From the NCBI GenBank assembly GCA_963826695.1, contig CAWGXZ010000006.1, positions 310,001 to 374,000 on the forward strand: a DNA stretch of 64,000 bases, written 5' to 3'. The translations under genes were made by a program, and so were the position numbers. The notes under the pieces are model-generated. The model made no database searches, had not been told where the DNA came from, and saw only the letters and a program-made list of their open reading frames with translations. This document shows positions 57,013 through 64,000 of this stretch, piece after piece. The number at the start of each line of letters is the position of its first letter. The stretch's first letter is position 1. The DNA comes from CAWGXZ01 sp963826695 (GTDB taxonomy: Bacteria > Pseudomonadota > Gammaproteobacteria > Burkholderiales > Burkholderiaceae_C).

Positions 57013-58031
57013 CAGTGCGCTCCTGCCCACGCGCGGATGGGTGCGAGCGGGACCTCGGCCGGTGCCGCCGCTTCGAGCGCACCGCCACAACTGCTGCCCT
57101 GGCCGGCCGTGCATCCGTAGCAGTGGTCGGCAATGCGGATTGCCGCACCCGCCGGGTCGTGCGCCAGCAGGTCGCGCAGATGAGGCCTTTGCAGCCCCGC
57201 CACGCTGGCGCGCAGACCCAGCATCTGGTTGAAATCGCAGTCGTACAGGTGGCCCTGCCAGTCGACGCTGAGCAGGCTGCGGCACATCACGGTGTCGAGA
57301 TTCTCGGTGCGGTAGCTGTCGCGCAGCAGCTGCATGTAGGTGCCGAAGGTGCCCTTGCTGACCAGCGTGCTGCCGAAGCGCTGGATCGGCATGTTCGTCA
57401 ACGCGTACAGATGGTCGAAGCGGATGCCGAAGTGCAGCAGCAGCTCACGCTTGTAGTCGGCCTCCAGCGGCCCCTGCGGCGGCGGCAGCACGGCGCCCTG
57501 CGGGTTGTAGACGAGGTTCAGCACCAGGCCGCGGACCGGGTCGCCATAACCCAGCGCGTTGAGCTGGCGCAGCCCGGCGATGCTGCGCTCGAAGACGCCG
57601 TCGCCGCGCTGCCGGTCGACGTTGGCCGGTGAATAACAGGGCAGCGATGCGGTGATCTCGACGCCCTGCTCGGCCAGGAAGGCGGCCAGGTCCTCGTGCC
57701 CCGGCTCCGACAGGATGGTCAGGTTGCAGCGATCGATCACGCGCACGCCGGCTGCGCGCGCCTGGCGCACCAGGTCGCGGAAGTGCACGTTCAACTCCGG
57801 TGCGCCGCCGGTCAGGTCGAGCGAGCCGATGCGCCGCTTGCGCAGAACCTCGAGCACCAGCGCGATCGTGTCGCCGTCCATCATCTCGGTGCGCTGCGGG
57901 CTGGCCGCGACATGGCAATGCAGGCAACTCTGGTTGCATTTGTAGCCCAGGTTCACCTGGAGGGTTTCGAGCGCGCCGCGCTGGACAGGCGGGAAATCGG
58001 TCGCGATAAGCAGGGGTAGCGTGGCATGCAC
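57012..58031 (-). CDS. arsS: ArsS, arsenosugar-biosynthesis radical SAM protein
   Basis: A 339-residue radical SAM enzyme. The SAM/[4Fe-4S] motif is YKCNQSCLHCHVAAS (Cys32, Cys36, Cys39). GSLDLTGGAPELN is the GGE-like SAM-binding part. The C-terminal ADHCYGCTAGQGSSCGGAL is the Cys-rich signature of the ArsS (DUF3641) family, probably carrying extra clusters. ArsS is thought to attach a 5'-deoxyadenosyl group to a methylated arsenical. It is the first gene of the leftward operon; its TGA shares a base with the ATG of the TVP38-reductase gene. No arsM methyltransferase is visible in this window. The start is a GTG at 58031. Confidence 0.92.
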   Translation of the reverse strand: MHATLPLLIATDFPPVQRGALETLQVNLGYKCNQSCLHCHVAASPQRTEMMDGDTIALVLEVLRKRRIGSLDLTGGAPELNVHFRDLVRQARAAGVRVIDRCNLTILSEPGHEDLAAFLAEQGVEITASLPCYSPANVDRQRGDGVFERSIAGLRQLNALGYGDPVRGLVLNLVYNPQGAVLPPPQGPLEADYKRELLLHFGIRFDHLYALTNMPIQRFGSTLVSKGTFGTYMQLLRDSYRTENLDTVMCRSLLSVDWQGHLYDCDFNQMLGLRASVAGLQRPHLRDLLAHDPAGAAIRIADHCYGCTAGQGSSCGGALEAAAPAEVPLAPIRAWAGAH

Positions 58032-58283
58032 GGTGCTGTGGTCTCGTCAGGCCTGGGCCGATGCCCGCTATTCGCCGCTTCGCGCGAAACGGTTACAGCG
58101 GTGCGAACCGGCCGGGGTTGCACCGACTACCCGCCGCTGGCCTGGCCTCCACTCGCTGACCCCCTCGCGCCAGGCACGCCCACCGGATACCCGGACGGCA
58201 CAATCCCGCAGCCGTGCGATCTGCGCTTGCAACCCCGCATCGAAGGCGCGGGCCGATGTAACCGAAGGACCCCGAGCCGCGAA

Positions 58284-58883
58284 ATGCCTGTCGACGCCAG
58301 CCCCGGCGACTTCGAGTCCGCCCTCAAGCCGCTGTGGCTGCGTGCGCAGTCGGGCGACGACGCGGCTTACCGGCAATGCCTGGGCTTGCTCGCCACCCGC
58401 CTGCGCGGTTATCTGAAACGCCGCCTTTCCGGCTTGCCGGACGAGGTCGAGGATCTGGTTCAGGAGACGCTGTTGGCTCTGCATCTGCAACGTGGCACCT
58501 ATGTCCCGACGCTGCCCGTCAGCGCCTGGGCGGTGGCCATTGCCCGGCACAAGCTGGTCGATTTGTGGCGCCGGCGAGGTCGCCGCGACCGCCTGCACGA
58601 CGCCATCGACGATGTCGACGAGCAGTTGCTGGCAGCAGAACCCGACGACGGTGGCGCGCGGCGCGACCTGGAAGTGCTGTTCGATGAGCTGCCGCAGGCG
58701 CAAAGGCAGGCCATCGTGCTGACCAAGCTCGAGGGCCTGTCGGTTGCCGAAGCGGCAGCGCGCACCGGCGCTTCGGAATCGGCGATCAAGGTGCAGGTGC
58801 ACCGGGGGCTGAAGCGCCTGGCAGAGCGGGTGCGCAAGGACGATCGAGCCCTGAACGCGCCCGCTCGAGAAGCACGGCGATGA
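58284..58883 (+). CDS. ECF-family RNA polymerase sigma factor
   Basis: A 199-residue sigma-70-like protein of extracytoplasmic-function type. Region 2 has LPDEVEDLVQETLLALHLQR and AWAVAIARHKLVDLWRRRGR. Region 4 has ELPQAQRQAIVLTKLEGLSV, then GASESAIKVQVHRGLKRLAE, the promoter-recognition helix-turn-helix. It overlaps the NrsF-type gene by 4 bp, so sigma and anti-sigma are co-translated. The likely signal is metal or redox stress, judging by NrsF relatives, and the neighbouring ArsS operon is a plausible target. Confidence 0.92.
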   Translation: MPVDASPGDFESALKPLWLRAQSGDDAAYRQCLGLLATRLRGYLKRRLSGLPDEVEDLVQETLLALHLQRGTYVPTLPVSAWAVAIARHKLVDLWRRRGRRDRLHDAIDDVDEQLLAAEPDDGGARRDLEVLFDELPQAQRQAIVLTKLEGLSVAEAAARTGASESAIKVQVHRGLKRLAERVRKDDRALNAPAREARR

Positions 58884-59515
58884 AGACCGACGCGCTGATC
58901 GACCTGCTGGCGCGCGACGCGGGCCCGGCCCCGCGCGCGCTGGTGGCCCGGCGGCTTTCCCGGGCGGCACTGGCCGGCTTGCTGGTGAGCGCGGTTGCGG
59001 CCGTCTACTGGTTCGGCGCGATTCCGACGGGCATGTTCGCAACCCCCGTACCCTGGACCAAGATGGTCTACGCCGGCGCCTTGGCCCTGGCCGCCGCCTG
59101 GTTGACCGCGCGCTTGTCCCGGCCCGCGGCACCCGTCGTGCAGCCGCGCCGCGCCGTGTGGGCGGTGTTGATCATCATGGCCCTGGTGGGAGCGATGTCG
59201 CTGGTCGCCGAACCGACCGGCGCCCGGTTGCAGGCCCTGCTGGGCCATTCCTGGTCGACCTGTCCGTGGAGCGTGCTGCTGCTGTCGCTGCCGGCCCTGG
59301 CGGCGTCGCTTTGGGCGGTGCGCGGCCTGGCGCCGACGCGGCCGCGTGCGGCCGGGTTCGCCGCGGGCTTGCTGGCCGGCGCTGTCGGCGCCTTCGGCTA
59401 TGCCCTGTCCTGCCCCGAAGCGTCGCCGGCTTTCGTGGCGGTCTGGTACACGCTGGGCATCGCCCTGACCGGCGCGGTGGGCGCGGTGCTGGGGCCGCGA
59501 GTGCTGCGCTGGTGA
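58880..59515 (+). CDS. NrsF-family (DUF1109) anti-sigma factor
   Basis: A 211-residue membrane protein with about six hydrophobic segments. DUF1109/NrsF landmarks are MKTDALIDLLARDAGPAPR at the N-terminus, PWTKMVYAGALALAAAWLTA, and STCPWSVLLLSLPALAAS and ALSCPEASPAFVAVWYTLGI, each with a Cys-Pro. Such proteins hold their ECF sigma factor at the membrane until a stress signal arrives. It overlaps the sigma gene and the next gene by 4 bp each. Confidence 0.9.
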   Translation: MKTDALIDLLARDAGPAPRALVARRLSRAALAGLLVSAVAAVYWFGAIPTGMFATPVPWTKMVYAGALALAAAWLTARLSRPAAPVVQPRRAVWAVLIIMALVGAMSLVAEPTGARLQALLGHSWSTCPWSVLLLSLPALAASLWAVRGLAPTRPRAAGFAAGLLAGAVGAFGYALSCPEASPAFVAVWYTLGIALTGAVGAVLGPRVLRW

Positions 59516-60786
59516 ACGTGCCGAGCCCGATTCGAAACCGGCCCGGTCCGTCGCGTCGCCGCATGCTGAGCCGGGTTTCGGCCGCGCTGGCCGCCATCGG
59601 CTGGGGCTTCGACTTCGGCCCGGCAGCGGCCCGAACCCGGTCGGATGCCCTGAAGGCGGTGGCGCTTCGAGACCTCGCGCGCATCGATGCGGCCGGCAGC
59701 GACGGCTGGCTGGCGCGGGACCGCAGCGGCCGGCTCTGGCGGGTCTTCGAAGACGGGCGCACGCGCTCGCTGGGCGAGGGCCTGGCGCCCGCCGGATCGC
59801 TCGATGTTCGCCACGGACGCATCGCCGGCCGCGGTCTCGACGGGCGCCTGTGGGTGCGTGCCGACGGGGCTTCCTTTTCGGCGCCCGAGCGCTCGGGCGT
59901 GCAGCTGGCCCTCCACGGCGGCTTGTGTGGCCTGCCCTTGGCCATGATCGGTCTCGTCGAACACGAGGGACGCACCCTGGTGGCGCGATTCGAACCCGAC
60001 GCCCGCGGGGTGTGGCAGGTCGTCGCGCGCAGCGCCGAAGCCGTGCTGCCGGACGCGGTGCCAGTCCTCGTGGATCTCGACGGCCGCGGGGACGACCAGG
60101 GCAATGGCGGCCACGTGGCCGTGCTTGCCGGCCCCGACCGGCATCGCTACCCGCACGCCGTGCTCGGCGACGACATCGAGGCCACCAAGGTGCTGTGGCT
60201 CGAGCGGCGCAGCCTGCAGCCCCTGCGCACGCTGCAGCTTGCCGAGCCCGAGGTGTTCGAGGACCGGCATCTGCGTCCATGGCGACTGCCCGACGGGCGC
60301 CACGGACTGGTCACGGTGCGGTCGGGGCCGACAGGTGCCCAGCTGGCTGTCGTCGCGGCTTCGCTGCGCACCGGCTCGGCGCTGGAGATCGCTGCCGCGG
60401 GCCCCTTCATCGGCACGCGCAACCGCTGGCTCTCGCCCGCGAGCGTCGAGCCGGCCGGGGCCGAACTGTGGGCCGTCCACACGCCGCACATCGGCGGGGT
60501 GCTGCACCGCTACCAGGGCGCCGGCCTGAGCGCCGAGCGCGTCGCGACCGGACTCACCAACCACCGCTTGGGGGAGCGCGATCTGGACGTCACGGCCCGG
60601 ATGGGCCGGTGGTTGCTGCTGCCATCGCAGAACTGGCAACAGGTGCGCGTCGTCGATCTCGACACGAAGACGATCGTCGCGTCGCTTCAAGCGGATGCGC
60701 CGGTTCTGCAGCTCGTGACGGCGCCCAGCGGGCGGGCCGTGGCGGTGCGGACGACGAACGGGTTGTCGATCTACGCGATGGGTTGA
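59512..60786 (+). CDS. Unknown exported beta-propeller-like protein in the sigma operon
   Basis: A 424-residue protein starting at a GTG that overlaps the anti-sigma stop (GTGA). It has a basic, twin-Arg-like N-terminus (PGPSRRRMLSRVSAALAAIG) and then repeating short segments such as DGWLARDRSGRLWRVFEDGR, GLDGRLWVRADG and ATKVLWLERRSLQPLRTLQL, which look like propeller blades. No catalytic motif is recognised. Coupling to an ECF sigma/NrsF pair suggests a periplasmic partner or sensor. Nothing more can be said from sequence. Confidence 0.75.
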   Translation: MNVPSPIRNRPGPSRRRMLSRVSAALAAIGWGFDFGPAAARTRSDALKAVALRDLARIDAAGSDGWLARDRSGRLWRVFEDGRTRSLGEGLAPAGSLDVRHGRIAGRGLDGRLWVRADGASFSAPERSGVQLALHGGLCGLPLAMIGLVEHEGRTLVARFEPDARGVWQVVARSAEAVLPDAVPVLVDLDGRGDDQGNGGHVAVLAGPDRHRYPHAVLGDDIEATKVLWLERRSLQPLRTLQLAEPEVFEDRHLRPWRLPDGRHGLVTVRSGPTGAQLAVVAASLRTGSALEIAAAGPFIGTRNRWLSPASVEPAGAELWAVHTPHIGGVLHRYQGAGLSAERVATGLTNHRLGERDLDVTARMGRWLLLPSQNWQQVRVVDLDTKTIVASLQADAPVLQLVTAPSGRAVAVRTTNGLSIYAMG

Positions 60787-60955
60787 AGCGCCGCTTCCTC
60801 CGACCCCCGGGTCGTATCGCCGCCAGTCGACCGTGCGGCCTTCCGGGGGGAACCGCAAACGCCTGCGGCGCAGCGGTTTCGTCCCTTACGGCGGCGGTGC
60901 CCAGGCTGGGCGAGTGGGTTGCCCCCGGGCGCGCAAGACAGCCGGGAGCCAGGGC

Positions 60956-61828
60956 ATGAAGTGGGAAGGTCAGGATCAGAGCAGCAACGTCGAAGACCGG
61001 CGCAGCGGTGGCTCGGGCGGTGGCGGATTCGGCGGCAAGGGCATCGGCGTCGGAACCGTTGCGGTGGCACTGCTGGCCGGCTGGATCTTCGGCATCAACC
61101 CATTGACCGTGCTGGGCCTGCTCAGCGGCGGCGATGGCGGCACGGTCGCCGAGCAACCCCGGGTGCAGCCCGGCCGGCCTGCGCCGGGCGATCCCGCCGC
61201 AGCCTTCGTCGCCACCGTGCTGCGCGACACCGAGCAGGTGTGGGGCCGGATCTTCCAGTCCAGCGGCGGCAAATACCGCGAACCGGTGCTGGTGCTGTTC
61301 CGCGGTGCCACGCCCACGGCGTGCGGCACCGGACAAAGTGCGATGGGGCCGTTCTACTGCCCTGGCGACTCCAAGGTCTACATCGACCTGGAGTTCTTCG
61401 ACACGCTGCAGCGAAAGCTCGGCGCACCGGGCGACTTCGCCCAGGCCTATGTCATCGCCCACGAGGTTGCGCACCACGTGCAGCACCAGATCGGTGTCAC
61501 CGGCAAGGTCGACGCACAGCGCGGCCGGGTGTCGCAGGCGCAGGGCAATGCGCTGTCGGTGCGGGTCGAACTGCAGGCCGACTGCTTCGCCGGGGTCTGG
61601 GCCCACCACTCGCAAAAGGGCAAGGGCTGGCTTGAAAAAGGCGACGTCGAGGAGGCGCTCAACGCGGCCAGCCAGATCGGCGACGACAACCTGCAGCGCA
61701 AGGGGCGCGGGACGGTGGTCCCCGAAAGCTTCACCCACGGCAGCAGCCAGCAGCGGATGACCTGGTTCAAGCGCGGGCTCGACAGCGGCGCGGTGGATCG
61801 GTGCAACACCTTCGAGGCACGGCTGTAG
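60956..61828 (+). CDS. YpfJ-family putative neutral zinc metallopeptidase
   Basis: A 290-residue protein of the YpfJ family (PF04228). The N-terminus MKWEGQDQSSNVEDRRSGGS is typical, one membrane segment follows (VGTVAVALLAGWIFGINPLT), and the zinc motif is AYVIAHEVAHHVQHQIG (HExxH). Later features are RVELQADCFAGVWAHH (third ligand region) and the C-terminal SSQQRMTWFKRGLDSG. The conserved GTGQSAMGPFYCPGDSKVYI block confirms the family. Location: inner membrane, catalytic domain probably outside. Substrate unknown. Confidence 0.92.
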   Translation: MKWEGQDQSSNVEDRRSGGSGGGGFGGKGIGVGTVAVALLAGWIFGINPLTVLGLLSGGDGGTVAEQPRVQPGRPAPGDPAAAFVATVLRDTEQVWGRIFQSSGGKYREPVLVLFRGATPTACGTGQSAMGPFYCPGDSKVYIDLEFFDTLQRKLGAPGDFAQAYVIAHEVAHHVQHQIGVTGKVDAQRGRVSQAQGNALSVRVELQADCFAGVWAHHSQKGKGWLEKGDVEEALNAASQIGDDNLQRKGRGTVVPESFTHGSSQQRMTWFKRGLDSGAVDRCNTFEARL

Positions 61829-61923
61829 GCAGGCCGCCAACGTCCTGGGCCGAACCGGCGGGCGCGGGACTTGCAAGCATGGCCCGGGCTTGAGTCCACT
61901 GCCTGCCGACCCGGAAGACCGCC

Positions 61924-62970
61924 ATGTCCGAAACCCTATCGCCCAACCGAATTCCCGCCACCCTGATCCCGGGTGACGGCATCGGCCCGGAAATCGTCGA
62001 CGCCACGCTGGCCGTGCTCGAAGCGCTCGAGGCGCCGTTCGACTGGGACTCGCAGATCGCGGGGCTCCGCGGCGTCGAGGTGGCGGGTGATCCGCTGCCA
62101 CAGGCCACGCTCGACAGCATCCGCCGCACCCGGCTGGCGTTGAAGGGACCGCTGGAAACACCTTCGGGCGGCGGCTACCGCTCGTCCAACGTGCGCCTGC
62201 GCGAGGAGTTTCGCCTTTTCGCCAACCTGCGCCCGGCGCGCACCATCATCCCGGGAGGGCGCTACGACGGCGTCGACCTCGTCGTGGTGCGCGAGAACCT
62301 CGAGGGCCTCTACATCGGACACGAGCACTACATCCGCATCGACGACGACCCGCACGCGGTGGCGATGGCCACCGGTATCAACACCCGCGCCGGCAGCCGC
62401 CGCCTGCTCGAATACGCCTTTGCGCATGCGGCGGCGACCGGCCGGCGCAAGGTGACGATCGTCCACAAGGCCAACATCATGAAGGCGCTGACCGGCATCT
62501 TCCTGGAGACCGGCCTCGAGCTCTACGAGCGCAAGTACAGGGACGCCTTCGAGATCGACACGGTGATCGTCGACGCCTGTGCCATGAAGCTGGTGCTCGA
62601 CCCGTCGCAGTTCGACGTCATCGTCACCACCAACCTGTTCGGCGACATCGTCTCGGACCTGGTGGCGGGGCTGGTCGGCGGCCTGGGCATGGCGCCGGGC
62701 GCCAACATCGGTGCCGACGCGGCGATTTTCGAGGCGGTGCACGGCTCGGCGCCCGATATCGCCGGCAAGGGCGTCGCCAACCCGACGGCGCTGCTGCTGG
62801 CCGCGGCGATGATGCTCGAGCACGTGGCGCTCGGCGACAAGGCGCAGCGCCTGCGCCGTGCGATCGACCAGACCTTGAACATCGACAAGGTGCGCACCGG
62901 CGACCTGAAGGGCAGCGCCAACACCAAGGCGTTCACCCGGGCGCTGGTGGCGCGGATCGCCAACGGCTGA
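61924..62970 (+). CDS. NAD-type isocitrate dehydrogenase
   Basis: A 348-residue isocitrate/isopropylmalate dehydrogenase-family enzyme: ATLIPGDGIGPEIVDATLAV at the N-terminus, SSNVRLREEFRLFANLRPAR, VVVRENLEGLYIGHEHYI, the metal-binding TTNLFGDIVSDLVAGLVGGL and AVHGSAPDIAGKGVANPTAL. The Ser in PSGGGYRSSNVxLR and the short length point to the NAD-dependent, homo-oligomeric isocitrate dehydrogenase rather than LeuB. It stands alone. Confidence 0.9.
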   Translation: MSETLSPNRIPATLIPGDGIGPEIVDATLAVLEALEAPFDWDSQIAGLRGVEVAGDPLPQATLDSIRRTRLALKGPLETPSGGGYRSSNVRLREEFRLFANLRPARTIIPGGRYDGVDLVVVRENLEGLYIGHEHYIRIDDDPHAVAMATGINTRAGSRRLLEYAFAHAAATGRRKVTIVHKANIMKALTGIFLETGLELYERKYRDAFEIDTVIVDACAMKLVLDPSQFDVIVTTNLFGDIVSDLVAGLVGGLGMAPGANIGADAAIFEAVHGSAPDIAGKGVANPTALLLAAAMMLEHVALGDKAQRLRRAIDQTLNIDKVRTGDLKGSANTKAFTRALVARIANG

Positions 62971-62995
62971 GCAGGCCCGGTCGTGCCAGGGCGAA

Positions 62996-63547
62996 TCAGC
63001 GCTTGATTTCCATCCGCTCGCCGGCCGGGGCTTTCGTCGACTTCACCGACTCGTAGGTCTGCTCCGCCAGCTTGCGGTGCTCCTGGAGGGTCGGCAAGGT
63101 CTCGCTGGCGAAGCCTTTCACCTCGGGGTCCTTCGACCGGGCCGCTTTTTCGAAGGCCGAGATGTCCTTCTTGTGGTCGGCGACCATGTGCTTCATGTAG
63201 TCGCGGTCGAAATCGGCGCCCGACTTGTCCTGCAGCTTGCCGATCTCCTTCTTTGAGGGGGCCGCCGGCAACTCGACGCCCTTTGCCGTGGCGATCGACT
63301 TCAGCCGGTCATTGGCCTTGGAGTGGTCCTCCTCCATGCGCTTGCCGAACTGGCGCACGGCGTCGTTGGAAGATTTGGACTGGGCCAGCCTGCCGAGCTC
63401 GACTTCCATCATTCCTTCGGCCGCAGCCTTCTTCATAAAGGCAGCGTCGGCGCGGGCAACCCCGTCGGCTGCGCTTGCGGCGAGCGGGGCGGCGAGTGCC
63501 AGGCAGGCGGCAAGCGACAGGGTGTGAAGGGAATTCGGTTTGGTCAT
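62996..63547 (-). CDS. DUF4142 periplasmic protein
   Basis: A 183-residue exported protein with a signal peptide (LSLAACLALAAPLAASA|ADG). The DUF4142 helical bundle has AFMKKAAAEGMMEVELGRLA, AVRQFGKRMEEDHSKANDRL and FDRDYMKHMVADHKKDISAF, the pattern of ferritin-like family members. Function unknown; often linked to stress. The ATG at 63547 begins the signal peptide; a GTG/ATG further up adds unrelated residues. Confidence 0.9.
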   Translation of the reverse strand: MTKPNSLHTLSLAACLALAAPLAASAADGVARADAAFMKKAAAEGMMEVELGRLAQSKSSNDAVRQFGKRMEEDHSKANDRLKSIATAKGVELPAAPSKKEIGKLQDKSGADFDRDYMKHMVADHKKDISAFEKAARSKDPEVKGFASETLPTLQEHRKLAEQTYESVKSTKAPAGERMEIKR

Positions 63548-63644
63548 GGCGATCTCCGGGGTGATGACGATCCGAAACAACAGCAAATCGAGTGCCGAGC
63601 GTTGCGCGGCGTGGCCCGAGAACCGTCGCTGCCGAGCCGCCGGG

Positions 63645-63983
63645 TCAGGTCTCCTCGGCGCTCAGCGTCAGCCGCTGCCGCCGTGCGCGCTCGACGCGCG
63701 TCGTGACGACGATGCGCAGCGGCCGGCCCACGGCGACGCGGCGGTTGAAACCCACGTCGAGGCTGTCGCTGCTGCCCTCGGCGGTGTCGATCTCGCGCGA
63801 CCACTCCTGCGCGCCATCGACGGTCACGCTCATGCCGTGCCGCGCAAGGCCGCTGCCCGGATGGGCAACGACAAAGCGGCAACTCACCTCGAAGCGGCGT
63901 TCGCGCTCGGCGTCGGGCGGTATGTCGAGGCGGCAGACCTCGGCATCCCCCGCGTTGGCAGACCAATGTTCGGGGCTGTTCAC
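63645..63983 (-). CDS. Small unknown protein
   Basis: A 112-residue frame from a GTG at 63983, with sequence such as AERERRFEVSCRFVVAHPGS and LDVGFNRRVAVGRPLRIVVT. It suggests alternating beta strands without a signal peptide. No family is recognised. Codon use looks like its neighbours, and it lies 97 bp upstream of the DUF4142 gene on the same strand. Confidence 0.5.
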   Translation of the reverse strand: MNSPEHWSANAGDAEVCRLDIPPDAERERRFEVSCRFVVAHPGSGLARHGMSVTVDGAQEWSREIDTAEGSSDSLDVGFNRRVAVGRPLRIVVTTRVERARRQRLTLSAEET

Positions 63984-64000
63984 GCGTGCACCCCCTTGCG

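Overview
The window looks like a GC-rich betaproteobacterium of the order Burkholderiales, in the Rubrivivax/Leptothrix/Methylibium neighbourhood. The origin block mnmE-yidC-yidD-rnpA-rpmH / dnaA-dnaN-gyrB, the four orphan Bug (TctC-like) binding proteins and the RnpA sequence style support this. The genus is an inference. 

Layout. (1) 1-9014: chromosome origin block. The ribosomal/membrane-insertion operon runs leftward and dnaA, dnaN and gyrB run rightward. The 0.78 kb dnaA-dnaN gap is the likely oriC. It holds two copies of a ~230 bp module 346 bp apart, each with a perfect DnaA box, a TTTTCCACA box and a trinucleotide array resembling DnaA-trios. (2) 9015-22018: a defence/stability island: a RES-Xre toxin-antitoxin pair, a second pair (small antitoxin + PemK/MazF toxin) coupled to a large 2OG-Fe(II) oxygenase, then a leftward type I restriction-modification locus (hsdR, vapBC, hsdM, hsdS). 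(3) 22019-29251: a permease, an SDR, a Bug protein, an FAD monooxygenase, a Nudix hydrolase, and a SulP transporter with a universal stress protein. (4) 29483-43826: a catabolic region. A GntR/UTRA regulator faces a lyase-Bug-class I fumarase operon across two palindromic operators. A leftward set (PDC-lactonase-like amidohydrolase, ThDP enzyme, SMP-30 lactonase-like protein, Bug, cyclase, D-2-hydroxyacid dehydrogenase, RraA-like aldolase, Bug) faces a LysR regulator. (5) 43877-46621: a TIR protein with a CHAT-like C-terminus, and a tannase/feruloyl-esterase lipoprotein. (6) 47002-58031: a leftward, tightly coupled ten-gene operon with the marks of arsenosugar-type biosynthesis: radical SAM ArsS, a TVP38-disulfide-reductase fusion, DUF547, a TIGR04282-type glycosyltransferase, an FAD oxidoreductase, a PhnDEC-like ABC importer, DUF302, a metallophosphoesterase and an MTA-phosphorylase homologue. 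(7) 58284-63983: an ECF sigma factor, an NrsF-type anti-sigma factor and an unknown protein in one operon, then a YpfJ-type metalloprotease, an NAD-type isocitrate dehydrogenase, a DUF4142 protein and a small unknown protein.

Data quality. Thirteen genes, including essential dnaA, have broken reading frames. All seven genes with a single break have start-to-stop lengths of 3n+1, and most breaks I could resolve sit in a homopolymer one base too long (TT for T, CC for C, GGGG for GGG). This points to sequencing overcalls rather than pseudogenes. I annotate these genes as single CDS spans and say where the frame changes.
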